Source: a virus. Taken from it: a DNA stretch of 46,027 nt. Positions 31,540 through 38,728 of this stretch are shown piece by piece. Each line of letters begins with the position of its first letter. The first letter of the stretch is position 1. The DNA lies in IMG/VR virus record IMGVR_UViG_3300044977_000070, positions 64,001-110,027 of that record; one strand, given 5' to 3'. Both the position numbers and the translations under genes were made by a program. A model generated the notes under the pieces. The model was not told the origin of the DNA. It saw nothing but the letters and a program-made list of their open reading frames with translations, and searched no databases.

Positions 31540-31719
31540 TTTCTTAACAAGTTCATGTAATTGTAATCGGACGGCTTGTGCTGCCATATAGGAAAGGGTT
31601 CCACGACCGGGTTCTTTTCCTTCCGGCTCGCCTGCTTTTAGAAACTCAAGGTATTCCTTGGCATAGGCACGCTTTGCCGCGCTGCGAAGCGATTTGATAT
31701 AAGATTGATTGTTCTCCAT
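31537..31719 (-). CDS. Small basic helical protein
   Basis: 60 residues, helical and basic (SLRSAAKRAYAKEYLEFLK, then AAQAVRLQLHELVKK). GGGAGCG precedes the ATG at 31719. It lies between hairpins H7 and H6. No recognised family. Confidence 0.55.
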   Translation of the reverse strand: MENNQSYIKSLRSAAKRAYAKEYLEFLKAGEPEGKEPGRGTLSYMAAQAVRLQLHELVKK

Positions 31720-31742
31720 GGCGTTTCGCTCCCTTGTCGGCT

Positions 31743-31790
31743 TGATTGCCGTTTGTGTCCTCCGTTTAGAAAGGACACAGGCTGCAATCA
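31743..31790 (-). repeat. Intergenic hairpin H7
   Basis: Outer arms TGATTGC (31743-31749) and GCAATCA (31784-31790); perfect 8-bp inner stem TGTGTCCT/AGGACACA. Contains the TGA of the 31788 gene. Confidence 0.8.
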
Positions 31791-31973
31791 TTTGGATTGG
31801 CAGTTTGCTTTATCCCAACCTTCGCATATGACATGCGATTGATTGACAAGCGACCCGTTCTGCGCCCCCGAGCAACTACATGCGGCAACTATCGAGCCGT
31901 CCGGTCTGCGCAGTGCGCGGTGCGCCTTGCCGCCCTTCCAGCGTCGTATCGTTATTTTTGTATATTCATCCAC
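31788..31973 (-). CDS. Small Cys-containing hypothetical protein with GTG start
   Basis: 61 residues (TKITIRRWKGGKAHRALRR, then ACSCSGAQNG and a late Cys pair). The start is GTG at 31973, eight bases after AGGAGCG; upstream extension would cross the structured leader at 31992-32091. First gene of the hairpin-separated series. Confidence 0.5.
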   Translation of the reverse strand: MDEYTKITIRRWKGGKAHRALRRPDGSIVAACSCSGAQNGSLVNQSHVICEGWDKANCQSK

Positions 31974-31991
31974 GGTGTTTCGCTCCTGCTC

Positions 31992-32091
31992 GTTCAGCGT
32001 CGGACTTGTACCGACGGACACCTTCTCCCCTTCGCTGTCGCTCCCTCGCCAACCGATTCTACGGTCCGGGCATTGAGGGGAGGATCTGAAC
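31992..32091. ncRNA. Candidate structured leader RNA (three-way junction)
   Basis: Nested pairings: closing GTTCAG/CTGAAC (31992-31997 with 32086-32091), a GTCGG/CCGAC hairpin with 7-base loop (31999-32015), CTCCCCT/AGGGGAG (32025-32031 with 32076-32082) enclosing GCC/GGC and ACCG/CGGT. The pairings are symmetrical, so the strand is uncertain; the - strand would make it the leader of the 31788 gene. Confidence 0.4.
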
Positions 32092-32393
32092 CCAGGGACG
32101 GTCTCGGTTTCGTCTATGACGTTCCCTGGGGTAGGCCCTTCGGTCTGTTTTGTGTGGGGCACCTCGTGTTCGTTTGCGTTATGCATAAGATACACGACCC
32201 AGCGGGGGATGCAATAGGAAAGTTAAAAATCGAAGTCACGAAAGATTTCAGGGGATAACTTACGGGGGTTGCGGGACCCGGGGTATGGGGATATCGTAGA
32301 CGACAAGAAGGCCTTAACGAGAAGCGACGCAGCCACGAAAGGCCGGCGACAGGAGGCCGTCATGTAACCCCGTTCATGCCCTCAGATAGCCCG

Positions 32394-32427
32394 ACGCCCT
32401 CGCCCTTGTGCGGGGGCGTCTTTTTAT
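32394..32427 (+). terminator. Rho-independent terminator
   Basis: GACGCCC/GGGCGTC stem (32394-32400 with 32415-32421), inner CGC/GCG, then TTTTTA on the + strand. No + strand gene is seen upstream, so it may end a small RNA or antisense transcript. Confidence 0.7.
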
Positions 32428-32478
32428 GGGACAATGGCCCCTGTCGGCATGTCCGACAGCACTAGCCAACCTTACTTA

Positions 32479-32514
32479 AGCCCCCGCCTATACCCCAGGG
32501 CGGGGGCTTTTTAA
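32479..32514 (+). terminator. Rho-independent terminator
   Basis: Perfect 11-bp stem AAGCCCCCGCC/GGCGGGGGCTT (32479-32489 with 32500-32510) and a T run on the + strand. On the - strand it lies after the SNF2 helicase stop, with only a weak T tail (CTTAAGT), and may also end that transcript. Confidence 0.75.
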
Positions 32515-32578
32515 TGCGGTGAGGGGAAAGGGGGCGGGGGAAGTAGGGAGGGGACGTTTTACCGCACGTACGGCGTTC

Positions 32579-35023
32579 TTAGGGGGCCTTAATGTCGAAT
32601 TCCCCGCGGACGATCGCCTTGAAAAGATCGCCCCCCTCCTTGTGCCATTTCAGTATCGCCTGGTCGAATGTCCCCCGCATGACGAAATCCGTTAGGAACT
32701 TATGCCTAATGGTGCTGCCCTGTCGAATGTAGCGACGTTCGCATTGCTTGCGCATGATCACGGGGACGGGGGATTCGAAAAATAACCCATATCGTGCCGC
32801 CTGAAGATTTAACCCGTATCCAAATGCATTACTCAATATCAATCCCTGAACTTCGTCCTTGTCGTATTTCGCCCGTTCGGTGTCGGGGTCCTTCGTGCCG
32901 CCCCACAGGTGCGCGCACCTAATCCCCATGTCGTGCAGTCGATTGAAGACGATCTTCCCCGAAAGGTTAAAATCATGGAATACAATGAACTTGTGCTTGG
33001 CGGGGATGCGCTCAACAAAACTTGCCAATAAATCCAGTTTTGGATTTGTCGGGAATACGACCTGCGATTTGCCATTATCATCCTTGAACCCCAGCCAGCC
33101 GGAGGAGAGTTGCCGCAGACGAATGAAGCTGTTTTTCATTCCCGCGTTGTCGTGTCCCTTTTGCGCGCGTTTGAGCTCAGCAAGCTGTGCCTCGAAATAT
33201 TCATAGGTTTTCTCAGGCATGCGAATCGATTTGACGTCCCGCAGCACGGAGGGTAGATCCGCCTCGTCCGCCTCATAGTTTATCGTGCAATGTCCAATGA
33301 ACTTGTGCAGGGTCTCCGTCATGGATTCCTTGAACTTGTATTCCCGCCCGCCCCAGTAGTTCATTTTCTCCGTAAAGAAGGCAGCACGGAACAGGCCCAG
33401 GGTCTCGCCGAGGCTATGTCCGTCGTCCAACAGATTGATTTGTCCCCATAGGTCGGTAGGGTCGCGCCCGAACGGCGTCCCTGTCAATTCGATAAGCATG
33501 CACGCGTCCTTGCCGACCTTCTTACAGATTCGATTGGCCAGCGTGCCACGAGTTTTAATCAAAGTCGACTCATCTAGGACGAGGCCGTTTACCTTCTTCA
33601 TGAGTTGCTTGACGAGCGGCAGATTCGGCTTGAGTTTATTCTTGCCCTTCTTGTTCTTGACGATCGTACTGCATAGTCGTGCGAATCCGCCATATGTCTC
33701 GACTATTACGGGCGCTGTCGTATTGTCCAACGCCTCCCATTTGTCCTTGGTCGAGCCCCGCAATACGAGGTAGTCAAGGGAGGTGTGTTTCTCGATTTCC
33801 TGCGCCCATTCCGTCTTATTGGTTCTATTGGGGACGAGGACGAGACAGGATTTGAGTTCCTTGAGCTTGCGGCGATAGCAAATGAGGGCAAGAGCGAGCA
33901 GCGTTTTTCCCATCCCACAGTTATGATTGCAGATGCCATGTGCAATGTAGTTTTCATGAATTGGCACATGAAGATCATAATAGACGTCTGTTCGAATGTA
34001 CGATATTCTTATAACGGTGTCAAATTGAAAGGAATTATTAGATGCCGAAAGGTTATGATGCTGATGGAAAGCCCCTTGGTCGCAAACGCTTGATGGGGAA
34101 TGTATCAGATCGGGACTTGGAGAAGCTGATTGCAGAGGGTTGGCGTATAGGCGAGTTGGGGAAGAAATATGGAGTGAGTCGTCAAACTGTGTTGACGGAG
34201 ATTCGTCGCCGTGGAGTTCCTTATTCCAGCTATAAGGGTTTACTGAAGGAGCGCAATGGCTCATGGAAGGGGGGTCGAATGAAAGGCAGCGACGGTTATT
34301 GGTTGCGTCTTCAACCAGATCACCCGTATGCGAGAAAGAGTGGGTATGTTTTGGAGAGTCGGCTTGTGATGGAAAAGAAGTTGGGACGGCATCTTTTACC
34401 AACAGAGGTTGTAGATCATATTGATGGGGATATTGACAACAACTCCCTTGGGAATCTTCGTCTATTTCGATCGAATAGTCGGCATTTGGGGAAAACTTTG
34501 AAAGGGAAGGTCCCTCATTGGACGAAGGATGGGAAACGTCGAATTTTGGAAGCCGTTCGAAAGCCGCGAAGTCGGCGCAAGAAACCCAACCACGCGAGGT
34601 CAAGAAAATATGACGTTTCGTAACTGTTATTTTCTTCCCTGAAGCAAATTCTACAGTATAAAGTTCGGCTGGTTCCTTTTGGAATGGACAAGATGCGGGG
34701 ACAAGACGCAAGCCTTGTCCCGTCAAAGACCAGACCTTTATGCTACGCCCTTCCCTATAAAGTTGATCGATTCGGATAGCCCCTCTGTCTGTCTCGATTT
34801 CCGTTTCCCCAGCGACACAGTCAAGGTAATAGCCGAACTTCTTTACTTTGGCCCCGAGAATGAAGCTGGCGCGTTGGTGCAGAAATAACCTGTGCCAGAT
34901 AGGCGGCTTGACAGGCAGTTTTTGCATTTGCTCGTCAAGCGCGTCCTTGGGATATCTTTTGAACCCGCGCCAATCTCCGCGTTGTCGTTGTAGGAACGCC
35001 TTAACCGCATTATTGCTTATCAT
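32579..35023 (-). CDS. SNF2-type (UvsW-like) helicase interrupted by an intein
   Basis: 814 residues, of which about 514 remain after splicing. Extein features: LHQRASFILGAK before the P-loop, Walker A CGMGKT (after the intein), LVLVPNRTNKTEWAQEI, VIVETYGGFARL, Walker B VLDESTLIKTRG, ELTGTPFGRDPTDLWGQ, and C-terminal helicase motifs FIVFHDFNLSGK, LILSNAFGYGLNLQAA and CERRYIRQGS. Such helicases process replication and recombination intermediates in phages. The ATG at 35023 overlaps the upstream small gene by 14 bases; codons before it are shadow. The intein occupies residues 69-368. Confidence 0.9.
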   Translation of the reverse strand: MISNNAVKAFLQRQRGDWRGFKRYPKDALDEQMQKLPVKPPIWHRLFLHQRASFILGAKVKKFGYYLDCVAGETEIETDRGAIRIDQLYREGRSIKVWSLTGQGLRLVPASCPFQKEPAELYTVEFASGKKITVTKRHIFLTSRGWVSCADFAAFERLPKFDVSHPSSNEGPSLSKFSPNADYSIEIDEDSQGSCCQYPHQYDLQPLLVKDAVPTSFPSQADSPKHTHSFSHTGDLVEDATNNRRCLSFDPPSMSHCAPSVNPYSWNKELHGDESPSTQFDDSLHISSPTRLYANPLQSASPSPDLIHSPSSVCDQGAFHQHHNLSASNNSFQFDTVIRISYIRTDVYYDLHVPIHENYIAHGICNHNCGMGKTLLALALICYRRKLKELKSCLVLVPNRTNKTEWAQEIEKHTSLDYLVLRGSTKDKWEALDNTTAPVIVETYGGFARLCSTIVKNKKGKNKLKPNLPLVKQLMKKVNGLVLDESTLIKTRGTLANRICKKVGKDACMLIELTGTPFGRDPTDLWGQINLLDDGHSLGETLGLFRAAFFTEKMNYWGGREYKFKESMTETLHKFIGHCTINYEADEADLPSVLRDVKSIRMPEKTYEYFEAQLAELKRAQKGHDNAGMKNSFIRLRQLSSGWLGFKDDNGKSQVVFPTNPKLDLLASFVERIPAKHKFIVFHDFNLSGKIVFNRLHDMGIRCAHLWGGTKDPDTERAKYDKDEVQGLILSNAFGYGLNLQAARYGLFFESPVPVIMRKQCERRYIRQGSTIRHKFLTDFVMRGTFDQAILKWHKEGGDLFKAIVRGEFDIKAP
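33920..34819 (-). mobile_element. Intein in the helicase P-loop
   Basis: 300 codons. The N-terminus is Cys in CVAGETEIETDRGAI (block A), block B is TVTKRHIFLTSRGW, block F is YYDLHVPIHENYIAHG, and the C-terminus is ICNHN followed by Cys of the extein (CGMGKT). Insertion between D68 and the P-loop Cys is a classic intein site. Between blocks B and F lie about 190 residues rich in Ser, Pro and His with no endonuclease motifs; this stretch is the antisense of an HNH gene on the + strand. Confidence 0.92.
34042..34623 (+). CDS. HNH homing endonuclease encoded antisense inside the intein
   Basis: 193 residues. An N-terminal helix-turn-helix (SDRDLEKLIAEGWRIGELGK, KYGVSRQTVLTEIRRRG) is followed by the HNH core: RNGSWKGGRMKGSDGYW, SRLVMEKKLGRHLLP, VVDHIDGDIDNNSLGNLRL (H126, N133/N137 region) and SNSRHLGK. 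The tail is Lys/Arg-rich. AAAGGA lies eight bases before the ATG, so it has its own translation start. It is fully contained within the intein on the opposite strand. It would cut intein-free helicase genes and drive homing of the intein. Confidence 0.9.
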   Translation: MPKGYDADGKPLGRKRLMGNVSDRDLEKLIAEGWRIGELGKKYGVSRQTVLTEIRRRGVPYSSYKGLLKERNGSWKGGRMKGSDGYWLRLQPDHPYARKSGYVLESRLVMEKKLGRHLLPTEVVDHIDGDIDNNSLGNLRLFRSNSRHLGKTLKGKVPHWTKDGKRRILEAVRKPRSRRKKPNHARSRKYDVS

Positions 35024-35225
35024 GGAACTCGCACTTATAGGAGGTAGCGCGCACGGGTGGGGAAACGTCCTTGAATACAAATCCTACAATCACGTCAGCA
35101 CCGGCAAGGCATTCCGCCTCCGTCTTGTATCCTGTCTTTGATGTCCAAGTATCTTCATGAACCGTACAGCGGCCAAATAGGCAGAAGGCAGTTGTGAATG
35201 CGTAGGTCACGACGAGATAGTACAT
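35010..35225 (-). CDS. Small secreted or membrane Cys-containing protein
   Basis: 71 residues with an N-terminal hydrophobic signal (MYYLVVTYAFTTAFCLFG) and further cysteines (RCTVHED, EAECLAG, YKCEFH), so it is probably exported and disulphide-bonded. It has GTAGGAGGAACG upstream. The downstream helicase start overlaps its last codons. Related in layout to the 35324 gene. Confidence 0.6.
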   Translation of the reverse strand: MYYLVVTYAFTTAFCLFGRCTVHEDTWTSKTGYKTEAECLAGADVIVGFVFKDVSPPVRATSYKCEFHDKQ

Positions 35226-35234
35226 TCGTTCCTC

Positions 35235-35321
35235 CTACTTCAAAGCAATTACCAGCATGGTACCGAGAACGGCTATGCAGCCCAACATTAACCAGAGCGC
35301 CGGTTCGGCTGTGAGTTCCAT
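35235..35321 (-). CDS. Micro-gene: 28-residue membrane peptide
   Basis: A 28-codon frame from ATG at 35321 to TAG, with a hydrophobic core (LWLMLGCIAVLGTMLVIAL). It fills the gap between two small secreted-protein genes exactly: its ATG follows the upstream TGA by two bases and its stop leads into the next ribosome binding site. Its own ribosome binding site is weak (AACGAG). Confidence 0.5.
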   Translation of the reverse strand: MELTAEPALWLMLGCIAVLGTMLVIALK

Positions 35322-35323
35322 AT

Positions 35324-35539
35324 TCAAATCTCGTTCTTTGGACGCCACTCGCAGTGATATTTCAGCAACTTCCCCGCATGTCCCTCCCGCTCAAGTAGAT
35401 CGAGCGTCAGTTCCCCGTGAAGAAGACACATCTCCTTGGTCTGTGGCAGCCGCGGGTCAATTGGAATAGCGAGTTTATTGCCTTCCCCCACGTTGCAGTT
35501 GGATACGGCCAGCAAACAACTGAAGATTATGTACCACAT
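35324..35539 (-). CDS. Small exported protein with Cys pairs
   Basis: 71 residues: hydrophobic N-terminus (MWYIIFSCLLAVSNCNVG), then PRLPQTKEMCLLHGELTLDL and a late YHCEWRP. Possible lipoprotein or spanin-like small exported protein. GGGGGGTGA precedes the ATG at 35539. Confidence 0.6.
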   Translation of the reverse strand: MWYIIFSCLLAVSNCNVGEGNKLAIPIDPRLPQTKEMCLLHGELTLDLLEREGHAGKLLKYHCEWRPKNEI

Positions 35540-35563
35540 CAATCACCCCCCTGAAATGAGAGT

Positions 35564-35597
35564 GGGCGTCAGACGCGATCGGATTCGCCTGACGCCC
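35564..35597. other. Perfect 9-bp intergenic stem-loop
   Basis: GGGCGTCAG (35564-35572) pairs with CTGACGCCC (35589-35597). It lies between the 35629 stop and the 35539 start. No T tract on the - strand; possibly a processing or attenuation site. Confidence 0.55.
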
Positions 35598-35628
35598 TTG
35601 CTCTAACCGCGCATCCCGAATAACGCGG

Positions 35629-36204
35629 CTAGCGGTGTGACAAATCCCCTGCCGGTTCTACATACCGGCGCGTCGTGGTCGTGGTGGTTCGGGTAATGAC
35701 TTCATGTCGTTCTACGTGACGCTCGCGGGGCGTCGCCTCGGCATACACTGGCACATGCTTCCAGTCGAGGAAGAGGGAGGAGGGGAACCCGCCCGGAGGT
35801 GACCACAATTTCGTCCTGGGTGGACTGTTGGCAACGTCGTCGCCCGTCTGCATAATGATCACAGGATCGGTGCGGGGAACGTCGGTGGTATTCGCCTGGA
35901 GATCGCGTTTGATTGTAACGGTGTCGGCGCCGAGTTGGAATCGTTCCTGTCCGACTGCGCCATATTCCTTGGTGAACATAGGTTGCGCAGCCTTGGGGTG
36001 GGCGACATGGAACGCCGCCTGACACCATCGGGAATATTCGCTATAGTATGCAGGATCGTTGCAGCGTTCGGCGAAGCGTTGGATAGGGTGTCGGATCGCG
36101 TGTCTATGCCGGTGTGCCGCATCCGCGCCCAGCCCCGCAACGATTACGGCAGCGGCCGCGGCGACAGCCACCGTAACCCGTCTGAAAAGCAAGATATCAT
36201 TCAT
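35629..36204 (-). CDS. Exported hypothetical protein
   Basis: 191 residues with a signal or anchor segment (VTVAVAAAAAVIVAGLGADA, about residues 10-29), a His-rich stretch (AHRHRHAIRHPIQ), two cysteines (RCNDPAYYSEYSRWC) and a Thr/Arg-rich tail (TRTTTTTTRR). It resembles bacterial envelope hypotheticals of Rhizobiales in style. Function unknown. Confidence 0.55.
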   Translation of the reverse strand: MNDILLFRRVTVAVAAAAAVIVAGLGADAAHRHRHAIRHPIQRFAERCNDPAYYSEYSRWCQAAFHVAHPKAAQPMFTKEYGAVGQERFQLGADTVTIKRDLQANTTDVPRTDPVIIMQTGDDVANSPPRTKLWSPPGGFPSSLFLDWKHVPVYAEATPRERHVERHEVITRTTTTTTRRYVEPAGDLSHR

Positions 36205-36266
36205 AGCCCCGTTTCCCTTTCAAATAAGATTGAGGACGGAATGTCCTCACGACAAATACACCATAC

Positions 36267-36458
36267 CTAGTGTGTTTCTTCCTCGATTATAAGTTTAGCA
36301 ATTCGCAACCCAAGAGAGACCCCGACGGCAACCAAATAGGCATCGGTTGCGGATTCGTTAACATGTCTTCGCCAGCTCAATATCTCGTTGTCAATTTTCT
36401 CGATTGCTGTCGGCGGGCGATCTTCATTCGTCGTCTGCGTCGGAATCTCCTCCGTCAT
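36267..36458 (-). CDS. Small helical protein downstream of DnaB-like helicase
   Basis: 63 residues: Pro/Thr-rich N-terminus, then helices (AIEKIDNEILSWRRHV, YLVAVGVSLGLRIAKLII). AGGAGG precedes the start, inside the 3' end of the helicase gene (35-base overlap). Possibly a helicase accessory, by position only. Confidence 0.55.
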   Translation of the reverse strand: MTEEIPTQTTNEDRPPTAIEKIDNEILSWRRHVNESATDAYLVAVGVSLGLRIAKLIIEEETH

Positions 36459-37881
36459 CCTCGTCCTCCTGCTTTGTGAGTTCTTTTAGCTTGTCACGCG
36501 TCTTAAAGTCCATATAGACGCTGTCTATGCAGAATTGTCCTATATCGAATGCCTGAGTTATTAGCACCTCGAACTTGTCCCGTACCGTGCGTGCCTTGCC
36601 GACGTTGATACGGGCGAGGCCGAATTCCTCCTCCGCGCGCGTCTTCGATAGGGTCATGGCCTGATCCAAAGTAGCGTTTATTGCCCAGGCCTCGGAGGTA
36701 TGGGTGAGCTCGCGTGTCTCGGCCTTTGCGCCCTCTCGATTGATCCAATGCGCCATGACGCCCGCGCAGTTGCGTTCAATGCAGGTCGCCCGTGTATCGA
36801 TCACATGCCCCTCTATGGACATGCGGGGGTTGCGCATGTCGAGTTGATAAAGGTAGGGGGCGTCGAACAGTAGTAAATCCGGAATGAACTTTTCCGTTGC
36901 CTCCAGGGCGTCCAGGTAGGCGTTGATTTGCCGATCGGTGACGCGTCTTGGGGGGAAGCGTTTGACGACGAGATTCGTCGCCATTGCGCCCATGTGTTCG
37001 AGCCGCGCCTCCAGCTCCGTCTTTATCATTTCACTTCCGAACGAGAACTCGGGGTGGATATTGCGTTCTGTAAACTCCTTTAGGCGTCCGTTCTCCGTCC
37101 GCAGTCCTGTCAACGTGATTTTCTCCACCTCCCGCGAGGGGATTGCCCATATCGATTGGACGTAGCGTTGGATCACGTCCTCCTCGCTCATTTCCAGGCT
37201 GAAATGGACGATCTTCTTTTGCTGGCGGAGGTTGTGTTTGCCGACACCGACTAGGAACCACGTCTTCCCCTCGCCGAGTACGCCATGCATTCCGGTAAGG
37301 GTTGCGCGTGCGGGAACGACGCCCATCTTATCGAGGACGCCGATTCCCATCATGAACTCAACAGGACGCTTCTCCAGGTATTCTAGGAGGCGGTCAATCT
37401 CGGTCAGGCGCATTCCCGCGTCAAAACCTATTTCCTGAGTCTTCAAGAGGTCAGACCAAATCTGCTCTATGTTCTCGATCGCCGCTTCCGAGTCCTGATT
37501 TATCTTCTCTGCGGACTCGATTATCGCCGACTTGAGTTTCTGCATTCTCACGAACTTCGTGAGCTGAGACATTACAAACGCGGCGTTTATCGATTGCGCG
37601 AGGTCGTTCATTGCCGACATGACGCGCCGTAGAAGGTCGGCGCGTCTTGAGTTCGTATTGCCCTTTAGAATGTCGTGCAAAAAGTCGGGCGTATGATCCT
37701 TTGGCGCCGAGTTGTGTCGGCGCCAGAAGTTCAGGCCGTGCTCTGCTATGAGTCGATAATCGCCCTCGAAAAGGTCCGGCGACACGAGGTTGGATATTAT
37801 CTTGCCGTGCGTGTCATCGTAACACAGGAGCACGAGTACGTTTTCTTGTAGGGAGGTTGTTAGTTTTGGGGTGTCTGGCAT
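36424..37881 (-). CDS. DnaB-like replicative helicase (T4 gp41-like)
   Basis: 485 residues. The N-terminal helical domain (LQENVLVLLCYDDTHGKI) is followed by a RecA-fold C-terminal domain with a Walker A variant GVLGEGKTWFL, HFSLEMSEEDVIQRY, a Walker B-like PDLLLFDAPYLY, and GVMAHWINREGAKA with SEAWAI before the final strands. The C-terminus is acidic (EDEDDGGDSDADDE). With the primase at 24574 it would form the primosome. Repeat array 1 lies directly upstream of its start, which suggests an origin or control role for the array. Confidence 0.88.
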   Translation of the reverse strand: MPDTPKLTTSLQENVLVLLCYDDTHGKIISNLVSPDLFEGDYRLIAEHGLNFWRRHNSAPKDHTPDFLHDILKGNTNSRRADLLRRVMSAMNDLAQSINAAFVMSQLTKFVRMQKLKSAIIESAEKINQDSEAAIENIEQIWSDLLKTQEIGFDAGMRLTEIDRLLEYLEKRPVEFMMGIGVLDKMGVVPARATLTGMHGVLGEGKTWFLVGVGKHNLRQQKKIVHFSLEMSEEDVIQRYVQSIWAIPSREVEKITLTGLRTENGRLKEFTERNIHPEFSFGSEMIKTELEARLEHMGAMATNLVVKRFPPRRVTDRQINAYLDALEATEKFIPDLLLFDAPYLYQLDMRNPRMSIEGHVIDTRATCIERNCAGVMAHWINREGAKAETRELTHTSEAWAINATLDQAMTLSKTRAEEEFGLARINVGKARTVRDKFEVLITQAFDIGQFCIDSVYMDFKTRDKLKELTKQEDEDDGGDSDADDE

Positions 37882-37883
37882 TT

Positions 37884-38143
37884 AAAGGCGCTCATTGGTG
37901 ACGATACAATTCGGCGATACGGCTCACTCTCTCCATCCGATACAATCCTACAATGCGGGTCACTCGTGACGTTCGATACGATCGTTCTGGGCGGTTCACT
38001 CTTATGTTCCGATACTATCTTCTGTGGCGGTTCACTCCTCCTTTTCGATACAATCTGTATCAGCGGTTCACTCAGGAACGACGATACAATCCCTCGTTTC
38101 GGTTCACTCATTGATCTCGATACAATCTGACAGCGCGGTTCAA
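37884..38143. repeat. Repeat array 1: 36-bp units of two alternating 10-bp boxes
   Basis: Seven units plus a terminal half box. Box A is CGGTTCACTC and box B is CGATACAATC, each followed by 8 variable bases. The first unit (37884-37919) is degenerate in box A. The terminal half box CGGTTCAA (38136-38143) contains the TGA stop of the 38140 gene. Boxes A and B agree at 7 of 10 positions, so the basic period is 18 bp. Confidence 0.9.
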
Positions 38144-38703
38144 GCCCCGGGCTGTATATCGCCCTCGCTGAAACCGGCGCGTTTATTTTCCGCCTGTCTT
38201 AGCAAGTCGGTACGCAGCAACATAGCAGCCTTTTCCTTCCAGTGATGGGCGACACGTTCGCCGTCATGCATTGGTTGCGCCAAGTGTTCATACCACATAG
38301 CGTTGATGATATGTCCATTTGCTGACTTACGTTCAGCATATGCGGCGGATACAAGTTCTTCTTTTGTTGCGTCACCGAGCTGCGTTGATCCAATCTTCCA
38401 TTCCAGGAAGATCCCCGATAACAATCGTTGCTTTGTTCGTTCCGATGCTTCAACCTTTATTTTCAACTTCGGCTTTGGCTTGTCTTCTCCATGTTGAATG
38501 AACTCCGGGTCAATCAAATCCTTTTTGATTTGATTACGTGTTGATTTGCGCATTTTGGTTGCGATCCGCACTAGTCCATTGTGGATCAGGTATACAACCA
38601 AGTTTGAATATGCCTTTGTCTTGTGAATCTTTGCTGCGAGAGCGGGCAGGTCGTTCCCCCACTCTTTAATCAGCTGCTCGACCTGGTGCTTTAGTTCACT
38701 CAT
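38140..38703 (-). CDS. Hypothetical protein between repeat arrays, possible DNA-binding
   Basis: 187 residues: helical N-terminus (LKHQVEQLIKEWGNDLPALA), a basic stretch (ATKMRKSTRNQIKKDLI), a Lys-rich linker, then IGSTQLGDATKEELVSAAYA and NAMWYEHLAQPM. Phages of alphaproteobacteria carry similar LGDAT...DL proteins without known role. The gene begins ATGAGTGAAC, itself a close match to inverted box A. Flanked on both sides by the repeat arrays and upstream of the replicative helicase, it is a candidate initiator or array-binding protein (inference). Confidence 0.55.
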   Translation of the reverse strand: MSELKHQVEQLIKEWGNDLPALAAKIHKTKAYSNLVVYLIHNGLVRIATKMRKSTRNQIKKDLIDPEFIQHGEDKPKPKLKIKVEASERTKQRLLSGIFLEWKIGSTQLGDATKEELVSAAYAERKSANGHIINAMWYEHLAQPMHDGERVAHHWKEKAAMLLRTDLLRQAENKRAGFSEGDIQPGA

Positions 38704-38728
38704 GGAGATCAGATCCTGTTCTTGGTTT

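Larger units (their letters stand above)
32092..32578. other. Gene-poor region with two + strand terminators and a 7-bp hairpin
   Basis: No convincing gene. It holds terminators at 32394-32427 and 32479-32514, a perfect CTGTCGG/CCGACAG hairpin (32442-32460) and a GGCCTT/AAGGCC pairing (32311-32345). It probably contains the promoter for the leftward hairpin-separated genes and perhaps a small + strand RNA ending at the first terminator. Confidence 0.4.

Noticed and set aside
27857-31790. Integron attC sites
   Set aside because: Architecture is similar, but the arm sequences do not match the GTTRRRY/RYYYAAC core sites and no integron integrase is present.
31992-32091. tRNA gene
   Set aside because: A T-arm-like hairpin and an acceptor-like pairing occur, but the T-loop has TAC not TTC, there is an internal long stem and no plausible anticodon arm.
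31797-32258. 153-residue + strand ORF ending before the terminators
   Set aside because: It is antisense to the 31788 gene and the structured leader, lacks a ribosome binding site and has no recognisable protein character.
37860-38111. Repeat protein (SEPxxxIVSxxx) read from array 1, and similar frames in the other arrays
   Set aside because: Open frames arise because 36 is a multiple of three; two 37-bp units in array 3 shift the frame, no ribosome binding sites are seen, and several frames are open at once.
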